Assembly (NCBI RefSeq): GCF_900607225.1
Contig: NZ_LR027842.1
Span: 3,203,982 to 3,267,981, forward strand
DNA: 64,000 bases
Origin: [Pseudopropionibacterium] massiliense
GTDB lineage: Bacteria; Actinomycetota; Actinomycetes; Propionibacteriales; Propionibacteriaceae
Reading direction: 5' to 3'
Of this stretch, positions 8,113 through 15,787 are shown piece by piece. Numbering within the stretch: the first letter of the stretch is position 1; each line of letters begins with the position of its first letter. The position numbers and the translations under genes were made by a program. The notes under the pieces are model-generated. The model was not told the DNA's origin, searched no databases, and saw nothing but the letters and a program-made list of their open reading frames with translations.

Positions 8113-9129
8113 ATGTCCATCGACCTGCACGAACATCCCGCCGATCTCCTGATCGTCAGTGCCGCCGAGGTGGAGCGAGAGCTGTCCGGCCGTATCAAGG
8201 ACGTGATAGATGTCGTCGCTGCTGCCTATGTCAACCATGACGCGGGACACAACGTCAACCCCAATAGCTGCTTCCTCCGATTCCCCGGTGAGTCAAGCGC
8301 CCGTATCATCGCCCTTCCCGCCTACTTGGGATCCGAGGCCCCAGAAGCTTCGGTGGCCGGCATCAAGTGGATCGCCAGTTTCCCTCAGAACATCGCCGGG
8401 AACCTGCAACGTGCTTCCGCAGTGCTGGTCCTCAATGACTGCAGCACAGGTTTCCCGTACGCAGTACTCGAATCGAGCAGGATCAGTGCCGCCAGAACCG
8501 CCGCCTCCGCCGCATTGGCAGCATCAGTTCTCAGGGAATCCCCAAGAACGGTCGGTGTCGTCGGCGGAGGCCTGATAGCCCGGGCCGTCTCTGAGCACCT
8601 CGCCGCCGTGGGCAGACTCGCACCGAGGATACGATGTTGCGACCTGGATCCGCAATCAGCAGCCAAATTGGCGCTCCACCTCGGCGATGGCGCCACGGTC
8701 TCCACTCTGGAGGAAGCGCTTGCCTGCGACCTCGTGGTGTTGGCCACCACCGCACCCACCCCGTACGTGCCAGAAGACTTCCGGCTGGAACCACGGCAGC
8801 TCGTCCTCAACATTTCCCTCAGAGATTTGGCGCCGCAGACGCTCATGGGCTGCAACAACGTGCTCGATGACGTCGAGCACTGCCTCAAGGCGGACACCAG
8901 CCCCCATCTGCTGGAACAGCTCGTGGGCAAACGTGATTTCGTGACCGGCACCTTAGGTGGGGTACTGCGAAACCGGGTAGCCCTGGACCCCGATCTGCCC
9001 ACTGTTTTCTCCCCCTTCGGGCTGGGAGTGCTTGACCTCGCTGTCGGTTCCCTGGTCCACCAAGGATGCCGCCGGTCTGGAAGCGGGACCCGTATACCCT
9101 CCTTCTTCGGCAACACTCGGCGATGGTGA
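8113..9129 (+). CDS. sbnB: SbnB-type dehydrogenase for diaminopropionate
   Basis: The product is 338 aa of the ornithine cyclodeaminase / mu-crystallin family. It has a Rossmann motif VGVVGGGLIARAV, the substrate-side GIKWIASFPQN, and the ending PTVFSPFGLGVLDLAVG, which matches the SbnB subfamily rather than true ornithine cyclodeaminases. Characterised SbnB oxidatively cleaves the SbnA product to L-2,3-diaminopropionate and 2-oxoglutarate with NAD. Start ATG 8113 follows GGAAAGGAAG; in-frame codons back to 8035 have no such site. With sbnA it makes the non-protein amino acid for the cluster. Confidence 0.85.
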   Translation: MSIDLHEHPADLLIVSAAEVERELSGRIKDVIDVVAAAYVNHDAGHNVNPNSCFLRFPGESSARIIALPAYLGSEAPEASVAGIKWIASFPQNIAGNLQRASAVLVLNDCSTGFPYAVLESSRISAARTAASAALAASVLRESPRTVGVVGGGLIARAVSEHLAAVGRLAPRIRCCDLDPQSAAKLALHLGDGATVSTLEEALACDLVVLATTAPTPYVPEDFRLEPRQLVLNISLRDLAPQTLMGCNNVLDDVEHCLKADTSPHLLEQLVGKRDFVTGTLGGVLRNRVALDPDLPTVFSPFGLGVLDLAVGSLVHQGCRRSGSGTRIPSFFGNTRRW

Positions 9130-9389
9130 GACACCTGGCTCTCTTCGTGGGATCACCGGCTCCACACTTGCCCCGCAGTGTCCACCACCAGCTATGCTCA
9201 CTTCTTGGACACGCAAACTTCCACACCATGGTCCAGATTCAGCACTCAGCCACAACCAAGCAAGGAGCAAAAGATGCCATGAATCTAGCCAATGGTGCAC
9301 TGTTCCCCGTCGAAAATCCTCCTATGATCGATATAACGCTCCAAGAGCAACGTCAAACCAAGCGAAACAAAATTTCAAAGGAGAATCGA
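9130..9389 (+). promoter_or_regulatory. Gap between sbnB and the small peptide gene
   Basis: This 260-base stretch is distinctly more A+T-rich than the genes before it. A TATGAT at 9323-9328 could be a -10 box for the peptide gene, but no good -35 matches it. An AAGGAG at 9262-9267 is followed by ATG CCA TGA at 9274 (a two-residue ORF) and by an ATG at 9279 in frame with the peptide. A longer, 90-residue product starting at 9279 is therefore possible, although the signal peptide argues for the start at 9390. Confidence 0.35.
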
Positions 9390-9551
9390 ATGTTCGCACG
9401 CAAATTTCTTGTCACTACCGCAACAATATTGGCTCTTCTGAGCCCATCAACAACCCCAGCCAACGCCTACACGCCCGACCATTCCAAAATCACCCAGGCC
9501 GCCACCCCCAGCGATTTGTGCGGATACTTCCTATATTTGTTCTGCCGGTGA
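9390..9551 (+). CDS. Small secreted two-cysteine peptide (candidate pheromone or bacteriocin precursor)
   Basis: The product is 53 aa. ATG 9390 is preceded by AAAGGAG with good spacing. Residues 1-26 form a signal peptide: MFARK, a hydrophobic core LVTTATILALL, then the cleavage-type end TTPANA. The predicted mature part is 27 aa starting YTPDHSK and ending LCGYFLYLFCR, with Cys44 and Cys52 bracketing seven mostly aromatic or aliphatic residues, so a disulfide loop is possible. It ends 46 bases before the sensor-kinase gene. I recognise no family. A signalling peptide sensed by that kinase is an attractive inference; a small antimicrobial or an envelope peptide are alternatives. Confidence 0.6.
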   Translation: MFARKFLVTTATILALLSPSTTPANAYTPDHSKITQAATPSDLCGYFLYLFCR

Positions 9552-9597
9552 AAGATATTACCGAAATCCGAACGAGTACTACCCGAGAGGAAACAAT

Positions 9598-10908
9598 ATG
9601 CTCAGACCAAATTGGAGTTCTTGGGGAAAAGCAGAGTATTCCACTCCCGCACCCCAATGGCTTCGACTTGGGGTGCCATGCGTGGTATTCATGTCCTTTC
9701 TGAGCGACCTCAACTACATACGACAAGGCCCGCTGGACTCAAGAGCGGCCTGGCTCCTGACCGAAATGATACTAGCCCATGCGGCAGTCGGGATCGCCCT
9801 TCTTTCAGCACGTCTTTCGGTTATCCTTTGCACTCTGGCCATGATTGCAACATTCATGACCCAGCTTCCCGGATTTCCTCTCGTAGCAGCATGCGTGATA
9901 ACCTTGATCACATCAGCTCTGTGCCGAATCCGCTTGGTCGTCATTCACTGCCTCGTAAGCATCACATGGGTGACCGTCGTGGCCTGGCACAGAGATATCT
10001 CATCAATATATGATCCCGAGAATTTTTGGTGGATCGCATTCTGGCTGATCCTGCTCCTCGCTCTCATAGGCCTAGTCCTCAGGCACCTTGTCATACGTAC
10101 CGCAAAGGCCCATGCACGAGTCAAAGAAGTCGAAGAGCGTCAAGAACAGATCCGCCAAGAAGAGCGTCAGAATCTCGCACGCGAGCTGCACGATGTAGTG
10201 GCCCACCATATCACGGTCATCACGATGCAGGTTATGGCCCAACGCCACTCACATGACTCGGATCAACTCCGCGAAACCTTGAGGGTCATCGATGATTCGG
10301 CACGCGAAGCGTTGATGGAACTTCGAGCCCTCCTCGAGGTCCTGCGCACGGGCGAGGATGGCAAGCCTCAGTTGCTTTCCAATCAAATCGTCACAAGTCA
10401 AAGCGTGAACAAACAGGTCGAACAAGAAACTAAATCGCTCGCCAGACTCGGGTTCAAAATGCACAAGATATCGGTGGACCCGCGCGTTGAATCGTTACCC
10501 TTTTCAGTCCAGATCACCTGCATTCGGGTCACCCAGGAATCGATAACCAACATAATCAAACACGCTCATCCCGGCGCAACATGCTCTTTGGAACTACTGG
10601 TCGGTCCAACCGAGGTGACCATCACGATAATCAACGACAGGGTCAAAGCTAAGACCAGAAAGCACGCGCCAGATCATGATCAAAACTTGTCAACCGGATA
10701 TGGCCTCACCAGTTTGAGGGAGAGAGTCTCCGCAGCGGGAGGCCGATACACCGCAGAATTGCACGGCGACAAGTGGACAGTGGAGGCGCACATTCCAGTG
10801 CCTGATCGCGGGCGCAACAGACCACTACCCCCAAGAAGACAACATAATACCCAATTTATTTCCTCCGATACTGAAAACCCCGGAGAAACAGAGGAAAAAG
10901 GAGAATAA
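9598..10908 (+). CDS. Sensor histidine kinase, HisKA_3 (NarL/DesK/ComP) class
   Basis: The product is 436 aa. About five or six hydrophobic segments (about 22-165) precede a charged coiled-coil linker (KEVEERQEQIRQEERQN). The dimerisation/phosphoacceptor motif is ELHDVVAHH with His198. The ATPase domain shows QESITNIIKHA (N box) and STGYGLTSLRERV (G box). HisKA_3 kinases pair with NarL/LuxR-type regulators. ATG 9598 is preceded by GAGAGGAAAC. It lies just downstream of the secreted peptide gene, and no regulator gene is adjacent; the only NarL-type regulator in the window is at 13791, beyond the IS element. The hydrophilic C-terminal tail after about residue 400 is unusual. Confidence 0.85.
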   Translation: MLRPNWSSWGKAEYSTPAPQWLRLGVPCVVFMSFLSDLNYIRQGPLDSRAAWLLTEMILAHAAVGIALLSARLSVILCTLAMIATFMTQLPGFPLVAACVITLITSALCRIRLVVIHCLVSITWVTVVAWHRDISSIYDPENFWWIAFWLILLLALIGLVLRHLVIRTAKAHARVKEVEERQEQIRQEERQNLARELHDVVAHHITVITMQVMAQRHSHDSDQLRETLRVIDDSAREALMELRALLEVLRTGEDGKPQLLSNQIVTSQSVNKQVEQETKSLARLGFKMHKISVDPRVESLPFSVQITCIRVTQESITNIIKHAHPGATCSLELLVGPTEVTITIINDRVKAKTRKHAPDHDQNLSTGYGLTSLRERVSAAGGRYTAELHGDKWTVEAHIPVPDRGRNRPLPPRRQHNTQFISSDTENPGETEEKGE

Positions 10909-11299
10909 CGAGAAACAGGAATCCGCCTACAGACCATCCTCCCTGAGGAGTTACTCACAGGCGACGCATTCGCCGGCAAAATCTGTGGCCAAGGCGTACT
11001 TGAGGACGCCCGTGAACAAGTCCTTGGCTAGCTAGGACAAGGGGAGAGAACCATGAACTGGCTCCCCTCCCTCACTATTCGTCACGCTGAGGCTTATTCA
11101 CAGTCTCCCCAAAGCTGGTTGAGCAGGACTGCGACGAAGAAGCAACTCGTGTCGAAACCACCCGACTTCCACCCCTCGAGACCCTGACCACGACCCCCTC
11201 ACCTGCACCCCTGACCAGAAGAGTACGCCGACGGGCGCCCACCTGCGAACAAGTCTCGCTACATAGATTTCAAGCATTATCGAAGGAGAAATCACTTTT
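10909..11299 (+). other. Intergenic region containing a dispersed-repeat copy
   Basis: This 391-base stretch has no convincing gene. The frame directly after the kinase stop codon stays open for about 40 codons (to about 11030) without a start codon and with no recognised similarity. A degenerate copy of the dispersed palindromic repeat lies at 11113-11162 (AGCTGGTTGAGC ... GTCGAAACCACC). A GAAGGAG about 11 bases before 11300 is the probable ribosome binding site of the next gene. Confidence 0.5.
11113..11162 (+). repeat. Dispersed GGTTGAGC...GTCGAAACC repeat, copy 1
   Basis: It begins AGCTGGTTGAGC and ends GTGTCGAAACCACC, the same ends as the copies near 22.1, 28.6, 44.0 and 50.4 kb. It is more divergent than those, in keeping with its position inside the acquired cluster. 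Confidence 0.6.
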
Positions 11300-12490
11300 A
11301 TGCACAGAACTTTAGGCCTCAGAAGCTCAACGGCTACGACCGTCCAACAATTCAAAAATCCACAGGAAGGCCTCGGACCATTGACACGAGGGTTTGCCGG
11401 TTATCGCTACATCAAGCCAAGCATAAGTCAAGTGCTCCTTGGAGTTTCGAATGGGCACACATCCTCCTCACAGAACCCGCTCTCCTTCTTCTGCTCCAAC
11501 GACAAGACAAATGTGCGGCTTCTGGGGTGGCCGGAAGATCCTACTGGTTCAGCAGCACGACTGTCCCAGTGGGAAACGGAGGGGGTGATGCACCGCGATC
11601 CAGAATCGATTTATGTCATGGAGTATTCCGTAAATGGCGTCACGGTGTGTGGAATTCTGGTTGAAGTCGATCTATCAAAGGGGGCAGGGTCAAGAATAGT
11701 ACCCCATGAGCATACCGATAGCACCAGAACCATGGGCATGAGAGAACACTTCAGCATGGCGCGCGTTGACATTGAACCAATTTTGCTCGTGCAACACATG
11801 ACGTCGATTGCACGCACCCTGATCGACACGATCAAGATGACAGCTGCGACGTCGATTGTCACACGCCCCCCCGACTTCATGTGCCGAATTTGGCGAGTTA
11901 CGGACCCCGACTTAGCCTCCAAGCTACACATCGAACTCGGGAAATGTCAAACTCTCGTTGCCGACGGGCATCACAGACTGGTATCGCATTCCTCAATCGG
12001 ACACGTGCTCGCCATGATTACAGATATCAACAGAAATTCACTTCGGCTCGGCGCCATTCACCGAATTATTCACAACACATCTCTACGGGAGGTGGAATCC
12101 AGGACGGCGGGCGTCACTTTCAGGGAAATAGATCCTCCATATGGTGATGCCGAAGGGGTGTTGGAAAACTGTAATCCCCATCAACTTCTGGTCACCGATG
12201 GAACCAGCTGGAGAATCGCTTCTCTCAACCGCGGATGCTCATTGGACATCTCCGCCCTTCATTTCGCCATTGCACCGATTTCCGAGGAAACATCTCGTCA
12301 ATGGTCGTATAGCCACGCGATACCGGAGGCAATATGCATCGCAAAAAGGAAACAAGGGGTGGCTTTCCTGCTTCACCCACCGTCTCTACCGCTGGTGTTG
12401 AAATATGCAGCGACCGGGCAGCTTCTTCCTGAAAAAGCCACCTCTTTCTGGCCCAAGCCTCTGGCTTCCATGGTCGTAAGAACCTTCTGA
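11300..12490 (+). CDS. DUF1015 family protein, candidate free-serine kinase
   Basis: The product is 396 aa with the layout of DUF1015 proteins: WETEGVMHRDPESIYVMEY (about 91-109), the PHEHT motif (135-139) and LVADGHHRLVSH with ADGHHR at 221-226. The ADGHHR segment resembles the ParB/sulfiredoxin-fold motif also seen in free serine kinases (SerK, SbnI). In staphyloferrin B clusters SbnI makes the O-phosphoserine used by SbnA, so here this protein may supply the same substrate; this is inference from context and motif. The start has GAAGGAG upstream at a long spacing of 11 bases. It is the last gene before the IS element. Codon use is A/T-richer than in the flanking housekeeping genes. Confidence 0.65.
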   Translation: MHRTLGLRSSTATTVQQFKNPQEGLGPLTRGFAGYRYIKPSISQVLLGVSNGHTSSSQNPLSFFCSNDKTNVRLLGWPEDPTGSAARLSQWETEGVMHRDPESIYVMEYSVNGVTVCGILVEVDLSKGAGSRIVPHEHTDSTRTMGMREHFSMARVDIEPILLVQHMTSIARTLIDTIKMTAATSIVTRPPDFMCRIWRVTDPDLASKLHIELGKCQTLVADGHHRLVSHSSIGHVLAMITDINRNSLRLGAIHRIIHNTSLREVESRTAGVTFREIDPPYGDAEGVLENCNPHQLLVTDGTSWRIASLNRGCSLDISALHFAIAPISEETSRQWSYSHAIPEAICIAKRKQGVAFLLHPPSLPLVLKYAATGQLLPEKATSFWPKPLASMVVRTF

Positions 12491-12540
12491 ATCCGGAGAG
12501 CGGAGTGCGCGCGATCCGACGAAGGTCGTCACCGGGTGAT

Positions 12541-12605
12541 GCCGTTGCGGGGACAGAGCTCCGGACCATCCATGCCAACGCATCATCAGGACGACCGCAA
12601 CGGCG
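12541..12605 (+). terminator. Possible long-loop hairpin between DUF1015 gene and IS element
   Basis: GCCGTTGCGG at 12541-12550 is exactly complementary to CCGCAACGGC at 12596-12605, leaving a 45-base loop. It may end the biosynthetic operon, or it may be a remnant from before the insertion. No T-tract follows. Confidence 0.25.
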
Positions 12606-12612
12606 TGGGCTC

Positions 12613-13713
12613 CTAGTGGTGTGTCCCTGATTTGGTTTCCCTGTTCAGGGTGACGCGTCCGCGGGCAACTTTGGTGAGGATGGATTCGGCGGTGGCGGTC
12701 CAGACGAGGGGACGGGGATTGTTGCTGTGGGCGGCGAGGTAGGACTCGATCGCGGTGATGAGGTCGGGTACCGAACCACACACGCCACGACGTAGGGCCT
12801 TGTCCGTGAGTTCCCGGAACCAGCGTTCGACCAGGTTCAACCATGACGAGCTGGTCGGGGTGAAGTGGAAGCAGACCCGCGGGTGACGCGCCAGCCAGCG
12901 GGTCACGGTGGCGTGTTTGTGGGTGGCGTAGTTATCCAGAATCACGTGCACTTCCAGACCGGTCGGCACCGCGGCATCAACAGTGTTGAGGAACTTCACG
13001 AACTCGCTGGCCCTGTGCCGGGGCAAACACTCACCGATGACACGACCGGTCACGACCTCCAGGGCCGCGAACAAGGTAGTGGTGCCGTTACGTTTGTAGT
13101 CGTGGGTCATCGTCGCTGCCCGCCCCTTCTTGATCGGTAACGAGGGTTGGGTACGGTCCAGGGCCTGGATCTGCGACTTCTCGTCCACACACAGCACGAT
13201 CGCCTGCTCCGGCGGGTTCAGATACAAACCCACCACATCGGTAAGTTTCGCCTCGAACTGGGGATCATTCGACAGCTTGAACGTGTCCACCATGTGCAGT
13301 TTCAGCCCACGCGCCGCCCAGATCCGCTGCACCTGCGACGACGAGATCCCCACCCGCTCGGCCATACTCCGACACGACCAATGCGTCTGGCCCGCAGGCT
13401 TGGTATGCAAGGTCAAGTCAACGACCTGCTCGATCGTGGCCTGCGGGATCGAGGGTTTATGGCCCCGCCCCACACGAACCTCACCCAACCGGGCCAACCC
13501 CTCTTCAGCGAACCGTTCCCGCCACGCCCGTACCGTCTTCGGAGTCACCCTCACCTCGACCGCGATCCTCGTGTTCGCCACCCCGTCCGCAGCCAACAAC
13601 AACGCACGAGCCCGTTGAACCTGCCGATACGCCGCCGACGTACTCCGGGCGATCACCTCCAATGACTCATGCTGACCAAGCAACAACTCCAAAGCAGGGG
13701 CAGCATCACGCAT
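12613..13713 (-). CDS. IS630-family transposase
   Basis: The product is about 366 aa from ATG 13713; an in-frame GTG at 13734 would add seven residues. The N-terminal part is a helix-turn-helix region (RIAVEVRVTPKTVRAWRER, then MAERVGISSSQVQRIWAA). The DDE catalytic core shows IVLCVDEKSQIQALDRTQP (first Asp), VHVILDNYATHKH (second Asp) and SSSWLNLVERWF (Glu), the standard IS630 triad. It cuts and pastes the element at TA sites. The stop codon TAG falls on the inverted-repeat end, so the gene uses the element boundary itself as its terminus. Confidence 0.93.
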   Translation of the reverse strand: MRDAAPALELLLGQHESLEVIARSTSAAYRQVQRARALLLAADGVANTRIAVEVRVTPKTVRAWRERFAEEGLARLGEVRVGRGHKPSIPQATIEQVVDLTLHTKPAGQTHWSCRSMAERVGISSSQVQRIWAARGLKLHMVDTFKLSNDPQFEAKLTDVVGLYLNPPEQAIVLCVDEKSQIQALDRTQPSLPIKKGRAATMTHDYKRNGTTTLFAALEVVTGRVIGECLPRHRASEFVKFLNTVDAAVPTGLEVHVILDNYATHKHATVTRWLARHPRVCFHFTPTSSSWLNLVERWFRELTDKALRRGVCGSVPDLITAIESYLAAHSNNPRPLVWTATAESILTKVARGRVTLNRETKSGTHH

Positions 13714-13764
13714 ACCCCCCAAACCACCCCACAACCAAACAACTATTTACGGGACACACCACTA
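12614..13764 (-). mobile_element. Complete IS630-family insertion sequence
   Basis: A single DDE transposase gene is bounded by perfect 14-base inverted repeats: TAGTGGTGTGTCCC at 12614-12627 and GGGACACACCACTA at 13751-13764. Each ends in the TA that IS630/Tc1-type elements duplicate at the target. The element is about 1.15 kb and looks intact and recent. It lies between the DUF1015 gene and the response regulator gene, ending only 26 bases before the regulator start, so it has replaced the native upstream sequence of that gene. Confidence 0.92.
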
Positions 13765-13790
13765 GCCCACAGAACCTCTAAGCTACTCAC

Positions 13791-14474
13791 ATGGAAGACA
13801 TCACGGTCCTTGCTGTCGACGACCAACCGTTGATGCTGCATGCCCTACGGACGTTCATCGAGAACGAGGACGGGGTGTCCGTCGCTGGAACTGCCGAGGA
13901 CGGAGAGGCCGCAGTCGAGGCGGCGAAAACCCTTTGCCCGGATCTCGTTCTCATGGACATCAAGATGCCTCGGCTCAACGGGATCGAGGCCACCCGGAGG
14001 ATCGTCTCGGAGGTGCCGGGAACCCGGGTTCTCGCGCTGACCACGTTCTCCACGCTGGATTATGTCGTTCCCGCCCTCCGGGCCGGAGCAGCCGGTTACC
14101 TGGTGAAGGACGCCCACCCCGACGAGATCCTCGCGGCCATCAGGAACGCGATGGACGACAACCTCCCCCTGTCCCCGTCCGTGGTGCGCCTCATGGCGCG
14201 GCAGGTGATCGGAGGAGCCCACGACACCCAGGCCGTCGCCGCGGCGACGGCGACGGAGGTGGGGCTCGCACCCCGCGAGATCTCGGTGCTCCAGTTCCTG
14301 GGAAACGGGCTGAGCAACCGCGAGATAGCCAAGAAGATGTACATCTCGGAAGGGTCGGTCAAGGCCTACCTGGCCAACGCCTGTACCAAGCTCGGGGTGC
14401 GGGACCGCCTCCAGGCGGTGATCCGGGGATTCGAGCTGGGCATCGTCAGCCCTCGCCTGTCGCTCGGTGAGTGA
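13791..14474 (+). CDS. NarL/LuxR-family response regulator
   Basis: The product is 227 aa. The receiver domain (about 4-120) has acidic pocket residues VDDQ, phospho-acceptor Asp56 in LVLMDIKMP, a Thr switch in ALTTFS and Lys in YLVKDAHPDE. The LuxR-type helix-turn-helix (about 160-220) has LAPREISVLQFLGNGLSNREIAKKM and SEGSVKAYLANACTKLGVRDR. These regulators pair with HisKA_3 kinases, so the kinase at 9598 is the obvious candidate partner. The IS630 element now separates them and sits directly upstream. No strong ribosome binding site is visible before the ATG. Confidence 0.88.
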   Translation: MEDITVLAVDDQPLMLHALRTFIENEDGVSVAGTAEDGEAAVEAAKTLCPDLVLMDIKMPRLNGIEATRRIVSEVPGTRVLALTTFSTLDYVVPALRAGAAGYLVKDAHPDEILAAIRNAMDDNLPLSPSVVRLMARQVIGGAHDTQAVAAATATEVGLAPREISVLQFLGNGLSNREIAKKMYISEGSVKAYLANACTKLGVRDRLQAVIRGFELGIVSPRLSLGE

Positions 14475-14549
14475 CCGACGGGAACCAGCGGACACGGCTC
14501 CCGCACCACAGGACCCGCGACACCCAAGCCACCGACCAGTTTGTCATTA

Positions 14550-14559
14550 CAAGCGCTTG
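14550..14559 (+). promoter_or_regulatory. Palindromic CAAGCGCTTG, LacI-type operator upstream of transaldolase operon
   Basis: CAAGCGCTTG is a perfect 10-base palindrome of the kind bound by LacI/GalR-family regulators. The sequence TTGACTTGGT occurs twice close by (from 14557 and from 14580) and could supply -35 elements. It lies about 80 bases before the transaldolase ATG, so it probably controls the sugar/inositol operon. No LacI gene is in the window. Confidence 0.4.
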
Positions 14560-14640
14560 ACTTGGTGTTGCCATTGGGGTTGACTTGGTTCGACGACGGC
14601 GATGACGCTGCCGCGACCCCCGAGAAGGAGCCTGAAGTCC

Positions 14641-15720
14641 ATGACTGACATCGAATACACACCAGGACCTCTCCTGGACGCCGCCCGCAACACCCCGACG
14701 GCGCTCTGGAACGATTCCTCCGACCTGGACGAGCTGCGCCAGTCCATCTCCTACGGCGGCGTCGGCGCCACCTGCAACCCGGTCATCGCCTACACCACCA
14801 TCAAGAAGCACCTCGACGTGTGGGCGCCGCGCATCCAGGCCATCGCCGACGCGAACCCCACCTGGGGCGAGTCCGAGATCGGCTGGCAGGCCGTCAAGGA
14901 CATGTCGCAGGAGGCCGCGAAACTCCTGGAGCCCATCTTCGACGAGCACAAGGGACGCAACGGCCGCCTGTCGGTACAGACCGACCCGCGTTTCCACCGC
15001 GACGCCAAGAAGCTCGCCGACCAGGCCGAGGAGTTCCACAACCTGGCCCGCAACATCGTGGTGAAGATCCCCGCCACCAGGACCGGCCTGGAGGCCATCG
15101 AGGACGCCACCTCCCGCGGCGTCTCGATCAACGTCACCGTGTCCTTCTCCGTGCCGCAGGCCGTGCAGGCTGCCGAGGCCATCGAACGCGGCCTGAAGGC
15201 CCGCGAGGCCGCCGGGCACGACACCTCCGAGATGGGTCCGGTCGTCACGATCATGGTGGGTCGTCTCGACGACTGGCTGAAGCACGTCGTCGCCCGCGAC
15301 GGCATCTTCATCGACCCGTCGGCCCTCGAATGGGCGGGCATCGCCGCCATGAAGCGCGCCTACCAGATCTTCCAGGAGCGCGGCTACCGCGCCCGCGTGC
15401 TCGCGGCCGCCTTCCGCAACGTCAACCAGTGGGCCGAGTTCGTCGGCGGCGACGTGGTGGTCTCCCCGCCGTTCAAGTGGCAGCAGATCATCGCAAACTC
15501 CGGCTACACCGCCCGCGAGCGCATCGCCGACCCCGTCGATCCCCGCTACATCGCCGAGCTGGAGCGCATCCCGGACTTCGTCCGCGCCTACGAACCCGAC
15601 GGCATGACCGTCGAGGAGTTCGAGGAGTTCGGACCCACCCGCAAGACGCTGCGCCAGTTCCTGGCCGCCGACGCGGACCTCGACGCCCTGGTGCGCGACA
15701 TCATCGTCCCCGCACCCTGA
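14641..15720 (+). CDS. Transaldolase-family protein
   Basis: The product is 359 aa, longer than a short transaldolase. It has ATCNPVIAYTTIKKH (the family's TSNP-like start, with Cys for Ser), NIVVKIPATRTGLEAIE carrying the expected Schiff-base Lys, and SINVTVSFSVPQAVQAAEAIE. ATG 14641 follows GAAGGAGCC. It heads an operon with an inositol 2-dehydrogenase-like and an inosose-dehydratase-like gene, so it probably cleaves or transfers a dihydroxyacetone unit from a sugar or inositol catabolite rather than acting in the pentose-phosphate pathway. The substrate is inferred from neighbours only. Confidence 0.82.
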   Translation: MTDIEYTPGPLLDAARNTPTALWNDSSDLDELRQSISYGGVGATCNPVIAYTTIKKHLDVWAPRIQAIADANPTWGESEIGWQAVKDMSQEAAKLLEPIFDEHKGRNGRLSVQTDPRFHRDAKKLADQAEEFHNLARNIVVKIPATRTGLEAIEDATSRGVSINVTVSFSVPQAVQAAEAIERGLKAREAAGHDTSEMGPVVTIMVGRLDDWLKHVVARDGIFIDPSALEWAGIAAMKRAYQIFQERGYRARVLAAAFRNVNQWAEFVGGDVVVSPPFKWQQIIANSGYTARERIADPVDPRYIAELERIPDFVRAYEPDGMTVEEFEEFGPTRKTLRQFLAADADLDALVRDIIVPAP

Positions 15721-15787
15721 CCCACTCCCCGGCCCAGCAAACCGGCATCAAGGCCAGCGGGCATCTCACTCCCAGGAAGGAAACCCC

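Noticed and set aside
9274..9282. Two-residue ORF ATG CCA TGA behind AAGGAG before the peptide gene
   Set aside because: It could be a leader minigene, but nothing shows translation. It is recorded only as part of the gap description.
10909..11033. About 40 open codons continuing after the kinase stop codon
   Set aside because: There is no start codon and no recognised similarity. It could be a readthrough tail or chance, so it was not called as a gene.
13130..13665. Long + strand ORFs (162 and 172 aa) inside the IS element
   Set aside because: They are antisense to the transposase, have no ribosome binding site, and their Arg/His/Pro-rich composition is that of a shadow frame in GC-rich DNA.
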